From DASSUW01 sp963830725 (GTDB taxonomy: Bacteria > Actinomycetota > Thermoleophilia > Solirubrobacterales > Solirubrobacteraceae), in assembly GCA_963830725.1 (NCBI GenBank), contig CAWHNO010000011.1, positions 62,001 to 126,000 on the forward strand: a stretch of DNA of 64,000 nt, given 5' to 3'. Made by a program: the position numbers and the translations under genes. Positions 20,137-29,064 of the stretch are shown piece after piece. The notes below the pieces were generated by a model. It was not told the DNA's origin and made no database searches. It saw only the letters and a list, made by a program, of their open reading frames with translations. Position 1 is the first letter of the stretch. Every line of letters begins with the position of its first letter.

Positions 20137-21647
20137 CGCAGGGGTCCGATGCCGCGTGCCGGCAGCGACGCCAGGACGCGGACGGCGTCCGGCCGCTCCT
20201 CCTCGAACTCCAGGTGGATCTCGTTGGTGCCGGGCATCGCCGGCATGACCGTCACGTGGGTCATGAACGGCCCCAGCTCGACCTCCTGCTCGTACGGCCC
20301 GTGCATCGCTACCTCGGTACGAGCAGGCGGCGCGTTGACGAGCCCTGCGGTGACCCCGACGACGGCGACCATGACGACGAGTTCGGCGCCCGCGAAGCGC
20401 AGGAACCGCCGCCGCTCGATCGCCGACGCGATGTCCGCGCGCAGGCGCGGGACGGCGTACCGGTTGTTGTAGGCGCCGAGCGCGAGGAGCGGGACGACGA
20501 GACCGACTTTGACGAGCAGCAGCACGCCGTACTGGGTCTCCCACAGCCCGCGCCAGGCGCGCACCTGGAGGTACCCGTTGACCGTGCCCGCCACGAGCAG
20601 GATCGCCACCGACACGACGGCCATCGTCGAGAACCGCGGCACGCTCGAGGCCGCGAGCCGCCACCGTCCCTCACTGGAGAGCACGAGCGCCGCGACGACG
20701 AACGCGAGGCCGCCGACCCAGACCGCGGCCGCCTGGACATGCGCGGCGTCCGCGACCAGCGCCACGGGCCCGCTGACGCTCGCGTGTCCGGAGAACCCGG
20801 GCGTCACCACGAGGCCAAGTCCAAGCAGGACCGCCGCTACGGTCACGGGGCGACTCATCCGCCCCCCTGCCCGCAGCACCAGCAGGACGATCACGGCGAT
20901 CACTACGGCGATCGCGGCGCGGATCAGCGAGAGCCGCCCGAACCGGGTCTCGGCCACGGATGTGACCACGTCCCACGAGAACGCCTGTCCCAGGCCGAGG
21001 CCGCCGGCTGCGGCCCCCTGGAAGGCGAGGCCGAGCAGCGCGACGATCGCGAGGGCGATCGCGCAACCGGCGAGCGCCTTCAGCAGCCGCCGCCGGACCT
21101 CGGCGGCGGCCGCTCCGAGGGCGAGCACCAGCGCCGCGATCCCGCCGACGCACAGCAGAACGAGAAGGAAGTCGAGGAAGCGCCCGCCGAGATAGAACGC
21201 GGACACGCTGAAGTCGGCGCCCTCGAGCACCTCGGCAGCGATCCCACTCGGCTGCGGGCCGGGCGCCTCGACATGGAACACCCAGGCGCCGTTGATCGGG
21301 TCCGAGTCGGCGGAGATCACCCGCCAGGCGACGGTGTAGGTCCCTCGCGCGAGCTCGCCGTCGATCGCGACCGCGACCGACTCCGGCGAGGGCCGCACGA
21401 TCTCCCTCGCGTCGACTCGCCGTCCGTCTCCGTCGTACACGCTGATGGACCCGAGCGCCGTCTCCACCGGCTCGTCGAAGCGCAGGAGCACACGGTCGGG
21501 CGGATGCCCGACGACGGCGCCACGCCGTGGCTCTGTCGCTATCAGCGTCGAATGCGCCAAGGCGGGCGTAGCCGGGACCAGCGCGGCGATCGCGATCGCC
21601 AGCACCGCCCCGCACGCCCTCCGCGGACGCGTCAACAGCCGTTTCAA
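20135..21647 (-). pseudogene. CopC-CopD fusion, copy 2, truncated by the duplication joint
   Basis: Same TTG start (21647) and ribosome site as copy 1, with CopC and CopD domains intact and about 20 substitutions. After residue 504 (ARGIGPL) the frame crosses the joint and reads about 73 residues antisense to propeller D, stopping at 19914. The soluble C-terminal domain of copy 1 is missing, and no ycnI follows. CopC again has Asp in SADSDP. The membrane part could still be made as a chimera, so loss of function is likely but not certain. Confidence 0.8.
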
Positions 21648-21690
21648 ACTTCCCTCCCTCTTCACGTCCACTCGCCGTGGACCGGTACGC

Positions 21691-22251
21691 CTACGTGACG
21701 GCGAGCGCGGGCGGGGCGCGGCCACCGTGCCCGGTGGCGAGGACCGGGGGGCGTGCGATCTCGGGAGCCGTGGGCGCGGGGAGCGGCGGCGCTGCGGCGC
21801 AGCTACGTGGCCGCGGGGCCCGCGCGACGCCGAGCTCCCACCCGAGCGCATACCCGATCGCGAGCACGGCGCGCGTTAGCGCCAGCACGACGAGCGCGAC
21901 CGGGAGCTGCAGCGCCATTCCGACGAGGAACACCGGCTCGAGAACGGTTCCCAGCGGAAGCGCGTTCAGCTCGATCAAGCGCTCGACGTGCTCCTGCACC
22001 GCGAAGCCGACTGGGGGCAGCAGTGCGACCGGCCAGGCCGGCATGTGCGCAGGCGCCGCGCGCCGGACCCCGTCGTGGATCGCCACCGCAAGCAGGACCG
22101 TGATGGCGCAGGCGATGAGGATCGGTGCGGCGGCCAGGCCACCGTGATGATCGTGCGGCGCGACGAGCGTATATGCCAGGGAGTGCGCAGCAAGCCAGCC
22201 GGCCGCCGCCAGCGGCAGCGACAGCAACCACAGGGGCCGACGTCCTGCCAT
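21691..22251 (-). CDS. Predicted multi-pass membrane protein; copy 2
   Basis: Near-identical duplicate of the 186-aa membrane protein at 15909-16469, differing at a few positions (for example HDHHGG instead of HEHHGG in the first loop). Same start codon and the same 43-bp spacing to the following copCD copy. Frame intact. Function unknown; context suggests copper handling. Confidence 0.7.
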   Translation of the reverse strand: MAGRRPLWLLSLPLAAAGWLAAHSLAYTLVAPHDHHGGLAAAPILIACAITVLLAVAIHDGVRRAAPAHMPAWPVALLPPVGFAVQEHVERLIELNALPLGTVLEPVFLVGMALQLPVALVVLALTRAVLAIGYALGWELGVARAPRPRSCAAAPPLPAPTAPEIARPPVLATGHGGRAPPALAVT

Positions 22252-22302
22252 CGCACCCATGATTCCACTCGGGCGAAGTGGGCGCGTCACCGCGGCACGC
22301 GC

Positions 22303-22421
22303 AGTCGATGGTCCACTCCGGGCCCGACAACTTCGCGAACATCCCCGCACGCTACGGCGGGCCGGACCAGGAGACGCTCAACACGGGCTGACCCGCATCG
22401 CCTGTGGCGTTGTGCGTTGAT
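22303..22421 (+). pseudogene. C-terminal remnant of a Cu,Zn superoxide dismutase
   Basis: The frame at 22303-22391 reads MVHSGPDNFANIPARYGG then PDQETLNTG. This matches the C-terminal signature of Cu,Zn-SOD (VVHxGxDNxANIPxRY, with a metal-ligand region). A few bases later, in another frame, TRIACGVVR and TGA (22391-22420) match the usual SodC ending IACGVV. There is no upstream SOD sequence, so only the last 40 residues survive. It sits in the 120-bp segment that differs between the two duplication units; unit 1 keeps only a trace of the GTGGCGTTGTGCGTTG end. Secreted SodC would fit the copper theme. Confidence 0.65.
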
Positions 22422-22518
22422 CAGACGGTGAACTGGATAGGCGCGTCCGTTCCCGCTTGACCATCCGGCGGCGGGGTAGAAGACTCCCGGCCAACAGCAA
22501 CCGGCGGAGGGGGAGGTA

Positions 22519-22535
22519 GAGCCATGAGATGGCTC
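22519..22535 (+). promoter_or_regulatory. Palindrome over upstream start, copy 2
   Basis: Same perfect inverted repeat GAGCCAT-gag-ATGGCTC as at 16765-16781, covering the ATG at 22524 and following AGGGGGAGG. Retained in both units with no change. Confidence 0.4.
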
Positions 22536-22601
22536 ATGTTGTCTGTGCCCGGATCGCCGGCGATCGGTGTTGCACGCCTTGGGCAAGGGAGGGCAGCGGT
22601 G

Positions 22602-24200
22602 ATGCGTCGATTCTGTCGCAGCCTTGCGCTCGCCCTGGTGACCGCGGGCGTGATGGCGGCGCCCGCCGCGGCTCAGGACGAAGCGTTCAAGATGGACAAG
22701 CTGTTCACGTCCGGCAACCAGGCGACGAACTCGGACCTGGCGTTCTGGGGCGACTACGCGTTCGTCGGCTACTACACCGGCGCCGCCGGGTTCCCGGCCG
22801 GGACCGGGTCACGCGGCGGCGTGCGGATCTTCGACATCTCGGATCCTGCCAGCCCGAGCCTGGTCCGGGACTTCGCGTGTGACGGCGCGCAGAACGACCC
22901 GATCCTGTGGGACCGCAACGGCAACGGGGTGCCCGATCTGCTGTTGCTGGCGGTCGACACCACCATGGCCGCGCCGAACTGCGGGGCCGCACGGGTGGCC
23001 GGCGGCACTCCGACCGGCTGGGAGGGCGTCCGCGTCTTCACGATGAGCGACAACCCGGCGAATCCGTTCCAGACGATCACGCCGGTGGACATGCAGTACG
23101 CCGACTGCGGCGCCCATACGATCACGGCGTGGACCGGGTTCGCGGAGAATGCGACGAACCCGCGCCTGATCGTCTACATCGCGTCGTACCCGTTGGGGGC
23201 CGGCCCGACCTGCGGTGACACGGAGTTCGCGAACACCGCCAACCCATACGACGAGGATCCGCCCACCGGCCCGCTGCACGGCGTGATCCAGGTCCTCTCG
23301 GTGCCGCTCAACAACCCGGCGGCCACGACGGAGATCGCCTCGCCGCGGCTCGCCTATCCGGGCGATCCCGACGGCAGGATGGAATGGTGCGAGAAGGGTC
23401 TCTGCACGGGCTTCGAGCCGGCGGCGGTCGCCTGCCACGACATCGCGGTCCACATGGAGCACAACATGGCCGGCGCGGCCTGCGCCGAGCAGGGCCAGGT
23501 GTGGGAGATCGATCCCAGCACCGGGCTCCCGGACACGCTGGACCCGATGATGGTCGGCGACGACGAGGTCAGCTCGGGCGGCACGGGCGACATCCCGGGG
23601 GCGGTCGACTTCTTCCACTCGGTGATGTTCGACAACGCCGGCGAGGTCGTGAACTGGGTCGACGAGTCGTTCGGCACCGGCTGCCCGACGTTCACGAACT
23701 ACAACCCCCGGCCCTGGAACCCGGCCGGAGGCCGCCACAAGACCGGGAGGATGTTCTTCTCGGACCTGGAGAGCGGTGAGTTCCTGAGCGAGTTCCACGT
23801 CGGTGATCAGCGGCCGAGCGCTGCGGCGGGCGAGTACTGCTCGGCGCACATGGGCATGACGACCATCGACCGGACGCGTGACCTGCTGGTCAACGCCTGG
23901 TACACGGGCGGGGTCAACGTGATCGACTTCACCCAGCCGACGCGCCTGAAGGAGGTCGCGTTCTACGACCGCGTGGCGCCGGGCGGCACGTGGTCCGCGT
24001 ACCCGTACACGGGACCGCTGTTCAAGTCGGGGCCGGGGATCCCGGTCTACGCCTCGGACGGCGTCACCAGCAACGGCCTCTCTGAGGGCATGGTGGCGTA
24101 CCGGGCGATCCTGCCGAAGCCCGGCAAGGCGAACGTGATCGACCACCTGAACCCGCAGACGATGGACTTCGACGTGTCCGGAGGGCGCGGCCGAAGGTAA
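22602..24200 (+). CDS. Secreted LVIVD-repeat propeller protein C, copy 2 (intact)
   Basis: The only fully open member of the propeller family here, 532 aa. ATG 22602 follows GGGAGGG and gives a signal peptide ending AAAQ; ATG 22524, in frame 26 codons upstream, is an alternative. Blades carry VRIFDISDPASPSLV, VRVFTMSDNPANPFQ and VNVIDFTQPTRLKEV. Between them lie FDG-like hydrophilic loops with conserved cysteines (FACDGAQ, DCGAHTITAWTG, PTCGDTEF, EWCEKGLC). Family signatures are CHDIAVHMEHNMAGAAC, GGTWSAYPYTGPLF and DHLNPQTMDF. The pattern suggests an exported, disulfide-bonded six- or seven-bladed propeller. No catalytic motif is recognised. Upstream palindrome and downstream terminator are shared with copy 1. 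Confidence 0.85.
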   Translation: MRRFCRSLALALVTAGVMAAPAAAQDEAFKMDKLFTSGNQATNSDLAFWGDYAFVGYYTGAAGFPAGTGSRGGVRIFDISDPASPSLVRDFACDGAQNDPILWDRNGNGVPDLLLLAVDTTMAAPNCGAARVAGGTPTGWEGVRVFTMSDNPANPFQTITPVDMQYADCGAHTITAWTGFAENATNPRLIVYIASYPLGAGPTCGDTEFANTANPYDEDPPTGPLHGVIQVLSVPLNNPAATTEIASPRLAYPGDPDGRMEWCEKGLCTGFEPAAVACHDIAVHMEHNMAGAACAEQGQVWEIDPSTGLPDTLDPMMVGDDEVSSGGTGDIPGAVDFFHSVMFDNAGEVVNWVDESFGTGCPTFTNYNPRPWNPAGGRHKTGRMFFSDLESGEFLSEFHVGDQRPSAAAGEYCSAHMGMTTIDRTRDLLVNAWYTGGVNVIDFTQPTRLKEVAFYDRVAPGGTWSAYPYTGPLFKSGPGIPVYASDGVTSNGLSEGMVAYRAILPKPGKANVIDHLNPQTMDFDVSGGRGRR

Positions 24201-24209
24201 CCAGGATCC

Positions 24210-24239
24210 AGGGCGGGGCCGCCGCGGCGGCCCCGCCCT
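24210..24239 (+). terminator. 30-bp perfect palindrome after propeller C2
   Basis: Identical to 18457-18486: two 15-base GC arms without spacer, 10 bp after the TAA. Confidence 0.7.
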
Positions 24240-24424
24240 GCCTCCAACGTCCCAGTAGCGGGGCTCGGGCCGGAGGCCGTGATCGCGTTCAGTGGAGGTG
24301 CGAGGTTTTAGGGGCCGCATCCGCGGACATACGCCCTCCGGAGAGCGGTGCGGAATTCGGGCGGCCCACGTTGCACGGAGGGGAAGGGGCCCGCGCTCTC
24401 GCAGCATCACGACCGGGAGGGGAC

Positions 24425-25919
24425 ATGCGAATGTCAGCCCCGTCCAGAGCGCTAGTGGCAATTGCGGCGCTCACGCTCATCTTGCCGGCGACGGCGCGGC
24501 GGCCAAGCCGCCGCCGAAGACCGGCTCCATCACGCAGGTCGGGCACGACCCGCTGATGAACCGCGGCATGAATGCGGCGATGGCGATCCAGGGGGACTAC
24601 GCGTACATCGGCAGCCGCACCGACGGCGGCCACGAAGACATGCCGCACGGCGGCGATGATGGTGGTGGACATCTCCGATCCGTCGGATCCCACGCTGCTC
24701 GGCCCGCCGTTCGATGCGATGCCCGGCGAGTCGTCGCGAGAGCTGCGCGTCTGGCGCTCGCAGGACGATCCTGATCGTCCTGAACACGAACTGCGGCGTC
24801 GGTGACGAGCTGCATCACTGCACCGCAGCCGTCGATCAGCAACTTCCGCTTCTACGACATCTCGGGAGCGAACGCGAGCGACCCGCAACTCCTCGCCAGT
24901 TCGACGTGAACACCCACGAGTTCTTCCTGTGGGAGGATCCGGAACGACCCCGAGCGCGCGCTGATCTTCGCGCGGCAACGCCGGCTCGACGTGCGGGACC
25001 AGCGGCGGCTCACCCAGCTGCCCGTTCTCGAGTGTGGGACATCTCCCCGGTCCGCATGGGGCAGGCGCCGGTCACGCTGTTCAGCGGCCTGCACGGCTAC
25101 ACCCGATTCCCGCCGTTTCCCGCGCCGGTGCAGAAGCCGACCGGAGGTCTGCACTCGCTGTCGGTCAGCAACGACGGCAGCCGGGCCTTCTTCGCGCTGC
25201 TGACCGGCGGGTTCGCGGTCGTCGACGTGTCCGACTTCGCCGAGGGCGCCCCGATGCCCCAGCCGCGTCCGATCACCCTCAACGAGGCCCGGCCGGTGTG
25301 GCCGGGGCCAGGGGCCCACAGCGCGATCAAGCTCTGGGAGAAGGACTGGGTGTACGTCTCCGACGAGGTGTACGGAACGGCCACCGGCTCCGGGCATGGC
25401 TGCCCGTGGGGCTGGGCGCGGATGGTCGACATCTCCGACCCGCAGCGGCCGACCGTCGAGGCGGAGTACCGGCTGCCCGAGAACGATCCGTCCACGTGCG
25501 ACGACTGGAACCCGCCGCGGACCTCGTACTCGGCCCACAACCCGACGTTGACCCCGAGGATCGCCTTGACCACATGGCACTCCGGCGGGTTCCAGGCGAT
25601 CAACATCCAGAAGCCGTGGGCGCCGTATCAGCTGGCCGAGTTCTTCCCGGAACCGCTGGGCGAGGTCATGCTCGAGGACCCGCGGCTCTCCTCGGACCCG
25701 GACACGGGGCGCAACGAGAAGGTCGTGATGTGGAGCTATCCGATCGTCAAGGACGGTCTGATCTACGTCATCGACCTGCGCAACGGCCTGTACGTCCTCG
25801 AGTACGAGGGCCGGTTCGAGAACGAGATCGAGCACATCGGGTTCCTGGAGGGGAACTCGAACCAGGGCGACGCGCTCTGCTTCGAGCCGGTGGGCCGCGC
25901 CCCCGACCACTGCGACTGA
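24425..25919 (+). pseudogene. Secreted LVIVD propeller protein D, copy 2, 5' part frame-disrupted
   Basis: ATG 24425 follows GGGAGGGG. The leader matches copy 1 but loses one base near 24497. Further one-base changes occur near 24653, 24760 and within 24790-25020. From about 25030 to the TGA at 25917 the frame is open and shows WDISPVRMGQAPVTLFSG, FFALLTGGFAVVDVSDFAEG, GHGCPWGWARMVDISDP, SAHNPTLTPRIALTTWHSGG, FQAINIQKPWAPYQLAEFFP, VMWSYPIVKDGLIYVIDL and YVLEYEGRFENEIEHIGFLE. The sequence ends PVGRAPDHCD. This D type lacks the CHD and WSxYxY signatures of the A/B/C/E proteins, so it is a second subfamily. It converges with propeller E. Confidence 0.75.
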
Positions 25920-25928
25920 CGACCCTGA

Positions 25929-25959
25929 GCGGGAGGGCGGCCCGCCGCCGCCCTCCCGC
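25929..25959. terminator. Bidirectional hairpin between convergent propeller genes
   Basis: Perfect 13-bp stem (GCGGGAGGGCGGC at 25929-25941 with 25947-25959, loop CCGCC), flanked by CTGA/CTCAG, 10 bp after the stop of propeller D2. Confidence 0.7.
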
Positions 25960-25983
25960 ACTCAGGTGCGGTCGCGCCTCTCG

Positions 25984-27539
25984 CTACCCGCGCCCGAACG
26001 CCGTTCCCTTGAACGGGAACGTGAACTCCTGGGTCTGCGGGTTGAGGTGGCCGAGCTTCCTCGCGCCTGCCACGGCGGGGTCGCTCAGCTTCCAGATCAG
26101 GAGGCCGCGCGTGATGTCGGACTCGTAGATCCGGCCGTCGTACCAGTACGTCGACCAGTCGCCGCCGAGCTCGATGCCCACGGGCGGGTTCGGGTCGACG
26201 AGCGGCGCCGGGTCCGCGTACGCGATCTCGCGCGCGTTCTCGTGATCGGTGAAGTCGATCACGCTGATCCCCGACTGGTAGTTGCCGGAGACCATGACGT
26301 AGCGCTTGTCGGTCGGCACGACGTTGTAGTTGTGCGTCGTGCAGTTCTCGACGTTGGTCTGCGGCCGCGGGATCGTGAACTGGCCGATCGAATCGCCGGT
26401 CTCGCGTCGAGGAAGAAGAACGTCCGCTCGCAGCGGATCGTCCGTCGCCTCGCAGCTCGGCGCCGCTACCGCCGCCGGGCTCGTGGCCGACGATGAGCAC
26501 CTCGCCGTCCCAGCGTGAAGGACGCCGAGTGGCCGAGCGAGATGCCGCCGGTGATCTTGTGGTAGAGCCACATCGGGTCTTCCTTCGAGCCGCCGTCGGC
26601 CGGGTCGATGCTGAACACGCGTGACGCCGTTGCCGCCGGTGCCGCTCGCTGCCGGCGCAGGCGACGAGATTGGCGTCACCGAGGATCACGCCGGTGTCGT
26701 GGCAGGAGTGCAGGTGCTCGACGGTCCTCGTCGTGGTCGCCGGCCGGCTCGAAGCGCAGGTACGAAGCGGCGGCCGGATCGTCCAGCGGCACCTCGATGA
26801 TGTCGATGCCGCGACAGTCGCGCGGGGATCTCGGCCGGCGCCGGGGTCGCCGAAGTCGTGTTCGCCGACGAGTTGCTGTAGATCGAGCAGCCGGTCGTTC
26901 TCCAGGTCCGGCACCAGCGTCTCGGTGTGCGACCCACACGGCGTGTCGACGAACCCGATCACGTCCGGGGTTGGTCGGGTCGCTGATGTCGATGATGTGG
27001 ACGCCCTCCTGGCCCCGCTCAGGGAGCGGAGCGGCCGCAGGCTGCGGAACATCGGCCAATCACCGCAGAACGCGCCCGGAGTCGTGAACCGGGCAGGATC
27101 GGTGACCGGGATGGTGGTCCCGTCCGGGTAGCGGGGTGCCGGGTCCCGAGTTCCACGAGCGGAAGATCAGGTCGCTCCCAGACGATGACGTCGCCCTGGT
27201 TGCCGACCGTGTTCGTGTTGCTGCGCACTCGGTCCAGTTGACGATCTCCCTCGGGTTGGTCGGCGAGGAAACGTCGACGAGCCGGAAGCCGCCGTACGTG
27301 CCCTGGACCGCCATGTCTCCCCAGAACGCGAGGTCGGAGTTGAAGACCCCCGATCCCGGCACGGTGTTGTCGAGCGGGACCGCTCGCTCGGAGAATCCCA
27401 GCGGATGCATGTTCTGCGTGTACTCGAACGTACTGGTCGCCTCGGCGACGTTCGGAGGTACCGCCTGCGCGGCGGCCGGCATCAGGGCCGCGACCGCGAG
27501 GGGTACGACGAGCAGCAGGAGCCGCCTGGGTTTGAACAC
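25984..27539 (-). pseudogene. Secreted LVIVD-repeat propeller protein E, heavily frame-disrupted
   Basis: GTG 27539 with AGGGGGAG upstream encodes a signal peptide (LLLLVVPLAVAALMPAAAQA). Recognisable blocks are FNSDLAFWGDMAVQGTYGGF, VDVSSPTNPREIVNW, GVHIIDISDPTNP, GSHTETLVPDLENDRLL, IDIIEVPLDDPAAASYLR, CHDTGVILGDANLVACAG, ENCTTHNYNVVPTDKRYV, GGDWSTYWYDGRIYESD and GHLNPQTQEFTFPFKG. They occupy all three minus frames, needing ten or more one-base switches between 26470 and 27250; the last 170 residues (26490-25984) are open. Closest relative in the window is protein A, with which it shares the GSHTxTLVxD segment. Confidence 0.7.
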
Positions 27540-27734
27540 GTGAACTCCCCCTTGTGTAGCGCGTAACGCCGTAGAAGTCGGGCACGGGCTGACGGGCGGT
27601 GTGGTCCCTGCCGTTCATCAGCCACGACCGGACATCCCCCATCCCCTCGTTCCGGCGTGTCCGTCCTAGTGTCCTACGAGAGCGGACCTCGGTCAACATC
27701 TCCGCCGCTTTTCTGGCAAACCGGCGTCGGCACA

Positions 27735-28949
27735 TCACGCGCACACCCGCAGGGTGAGCTCGTAGAGCGCGCGCACGCCGAGCTCGACGTCCTCGACGCG
27801 GCTGTCCTCGGCGCTGGTGTGGCTGACGCCGCCGAGGCTGCGGACGAAGAGCATCACCGCCGGCATCACGCGCGCCATCTCCGACGCGTCGTGCAGCGGG
27901 CCGCTGGGCAGCGAGTGGCAGGTTCCGGCCAGGCTCGAGACGACATCCTCGGCGAGCGCGATCAGCTCGCGATCGAACGGGATCGGCTCGATCGCGAACA
28001 CCGGCTCCCAGACGACGTCGCAGCCCTCCTCGCCGGCGATCCGAGCGGCCTCGCCCCGCGCGACGGCGAGCATGTCGGCGAGCGCCCGCGGGTCGAGCGC
28101 GCGCTGGTCGAGCGTGAGCTCGCAGCGGCCGTTGAAGGCGGTCGGGATGCCGGGAGCCACCTGCACGACGCCGGTCGTGGCGCGCACGTCGACCCGCCGC
28201 GCCGCGTCGTCACGAAAGGCCAGCGCGCTGCGGGCCGCGGCCAGGAAGGCGTCGCGCCGGTCGTCCATCGGCGAGGCGCCCGAGTGCGCATGCGCGCCGG
28301 TGAAGCGCAGCCGGTGGCGCTGCACGCCGAAGCTGCCGAGGACGACCCCGAGCGGCAGCCCGAGCCGCTCCAGCACCGGGCCCTGCTCGATGTGCAGCTC
28401 GAGGTAGGCGACGGCGCCGGCGAGCCGCTCGCGGGCCGCGCCGGCGCGGTCGAGATCGACGCCGTGCGCGGCCAGCGCGGCGGGGAGGGCGATGCCGTCG
28501 CGGTCGGTCAGGCCGCGCACCGCGCCGGGATCGAGCGTGCCCGCGCAGGCGCTCGAGCCGAGCAGGCTGCGGCCGAAGCGCGCGCCCTCCTCGTCGGCCC
28601 AATCGACGAGCTTGACGGTCAGCGGCCGGCGCCCGACGGCCAGGGCGCGAACGATCTCCAGCGCAGCCACGACGCCGAGCGTCCCGTCAAGCCAGCCGCC
28701 GTCGGGCACCGAGTCCAGGTGGCTGCCGACGATCACGAAGCGCTCGGAGTCGCCGGGCAGCGTGGCCCAGGTGTTGCCCGCCGCGTCGCGCTCGACGTCG
28801 ACGGCGGGGATGGCGGCCAGCTCGGCGCGCAGCCAGTCGCGGGCCACGATCCAGGTGTCGGTCCACGCCACGCGCTGGGCGCCGCGCTCGTCAGAGGTGA
28901 GGCGGGCCAGCTCCCGGAGGCCCTGCACGGCGCGTGCGGCGTCGACCAT
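27735..28949 (-). CDS. Zn-dependent amidohydrolase (allantoate amidohydrolase / N-carbamoyl-L-amino-acid hydrolase family)
   Basis: M20-family dinuclear zinc hydrolase of 404 aa, cytoplasmic, cleaving N-carbamoyl or ureido groups from amino-acid-like substrates. Metal residues are visible: His77 in GSHLDSVP, Asp88 in GGWLDGTLG, the Glu pair 120-121 in WADEEGARFG, His185 in LELHIEQGP, and a C-terminal SHTSAED histidine. HxxSGASPMDDRRDA marks the dimerisation lid domain. Length and all motifs agree with the AllC/HyuC/beta-ureidopropionase group; the exact substrate cannot be told because no purine or pyrimidine catabolic genes are nearby. The 5' region (28950-29064) is short and divergent to the penicillin-binding protein gene. 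Confidence 0.9.
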   Translation of the reverse strand: MVDAARAVQGLRELARLTSDERGAQRVAWTDTWIVARDWLRAELAAIPAVDVERDAAGNTWATLPGDSERFVIVGSHLDSVPDGGWLDGTLGVVAALEIVRALAVGRRPLTVKLVDWADEEGARFGRSLLGSSACAGTLDPGAVRGLTDRDGIALPAALAAHGVDLDRAGAARERLAGAVAYLELHIEQGPVLERLGLPLGVVLGSFGVQRHRLRFTGAHAHSGASPMDDRRDAFLAAARSALAFRDDAARRVDVRATTGVVQVAPGIPTAFNGRCELTLDQRALDPRALADMLAVARGEAARIAGEEGCDVVWEPVFAIEPIPFDRELIALAEDVVSSLAGTCHSLPSGPLHDASEMARVMPAVMLFVRSLGGVSHTSAEDSRVEDVELGVRALYELTLRVCA

Positions 28950-29064
28950 GGCTGGCAGCTTGGCCGACGCAACGAGTTAGGGTTCCCTAACACGAACCGT
29001 CGGACTACTGGAAGCACGACACCACGCCCGAGGAGATGTCGTAACGACCCGCTAGAACGATGGG

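Larger units (their letters stand above)
20135..25888. repeat. Tandem duplication, unit 2
   Basis: Second unit. The joint at 20131-20143 reads propeller D sequence (GCTTCG) running directly into copCD interior (AGCGCAGGGG). The parental sequences share AGC exactly at the breakpoint, the signature of a microhomology-mediated tandem duplication. Only unit 1 keeps the copCD 3' end and ycnI; only unit 2 keeps the end of propeller D. Confidence 0.9.
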
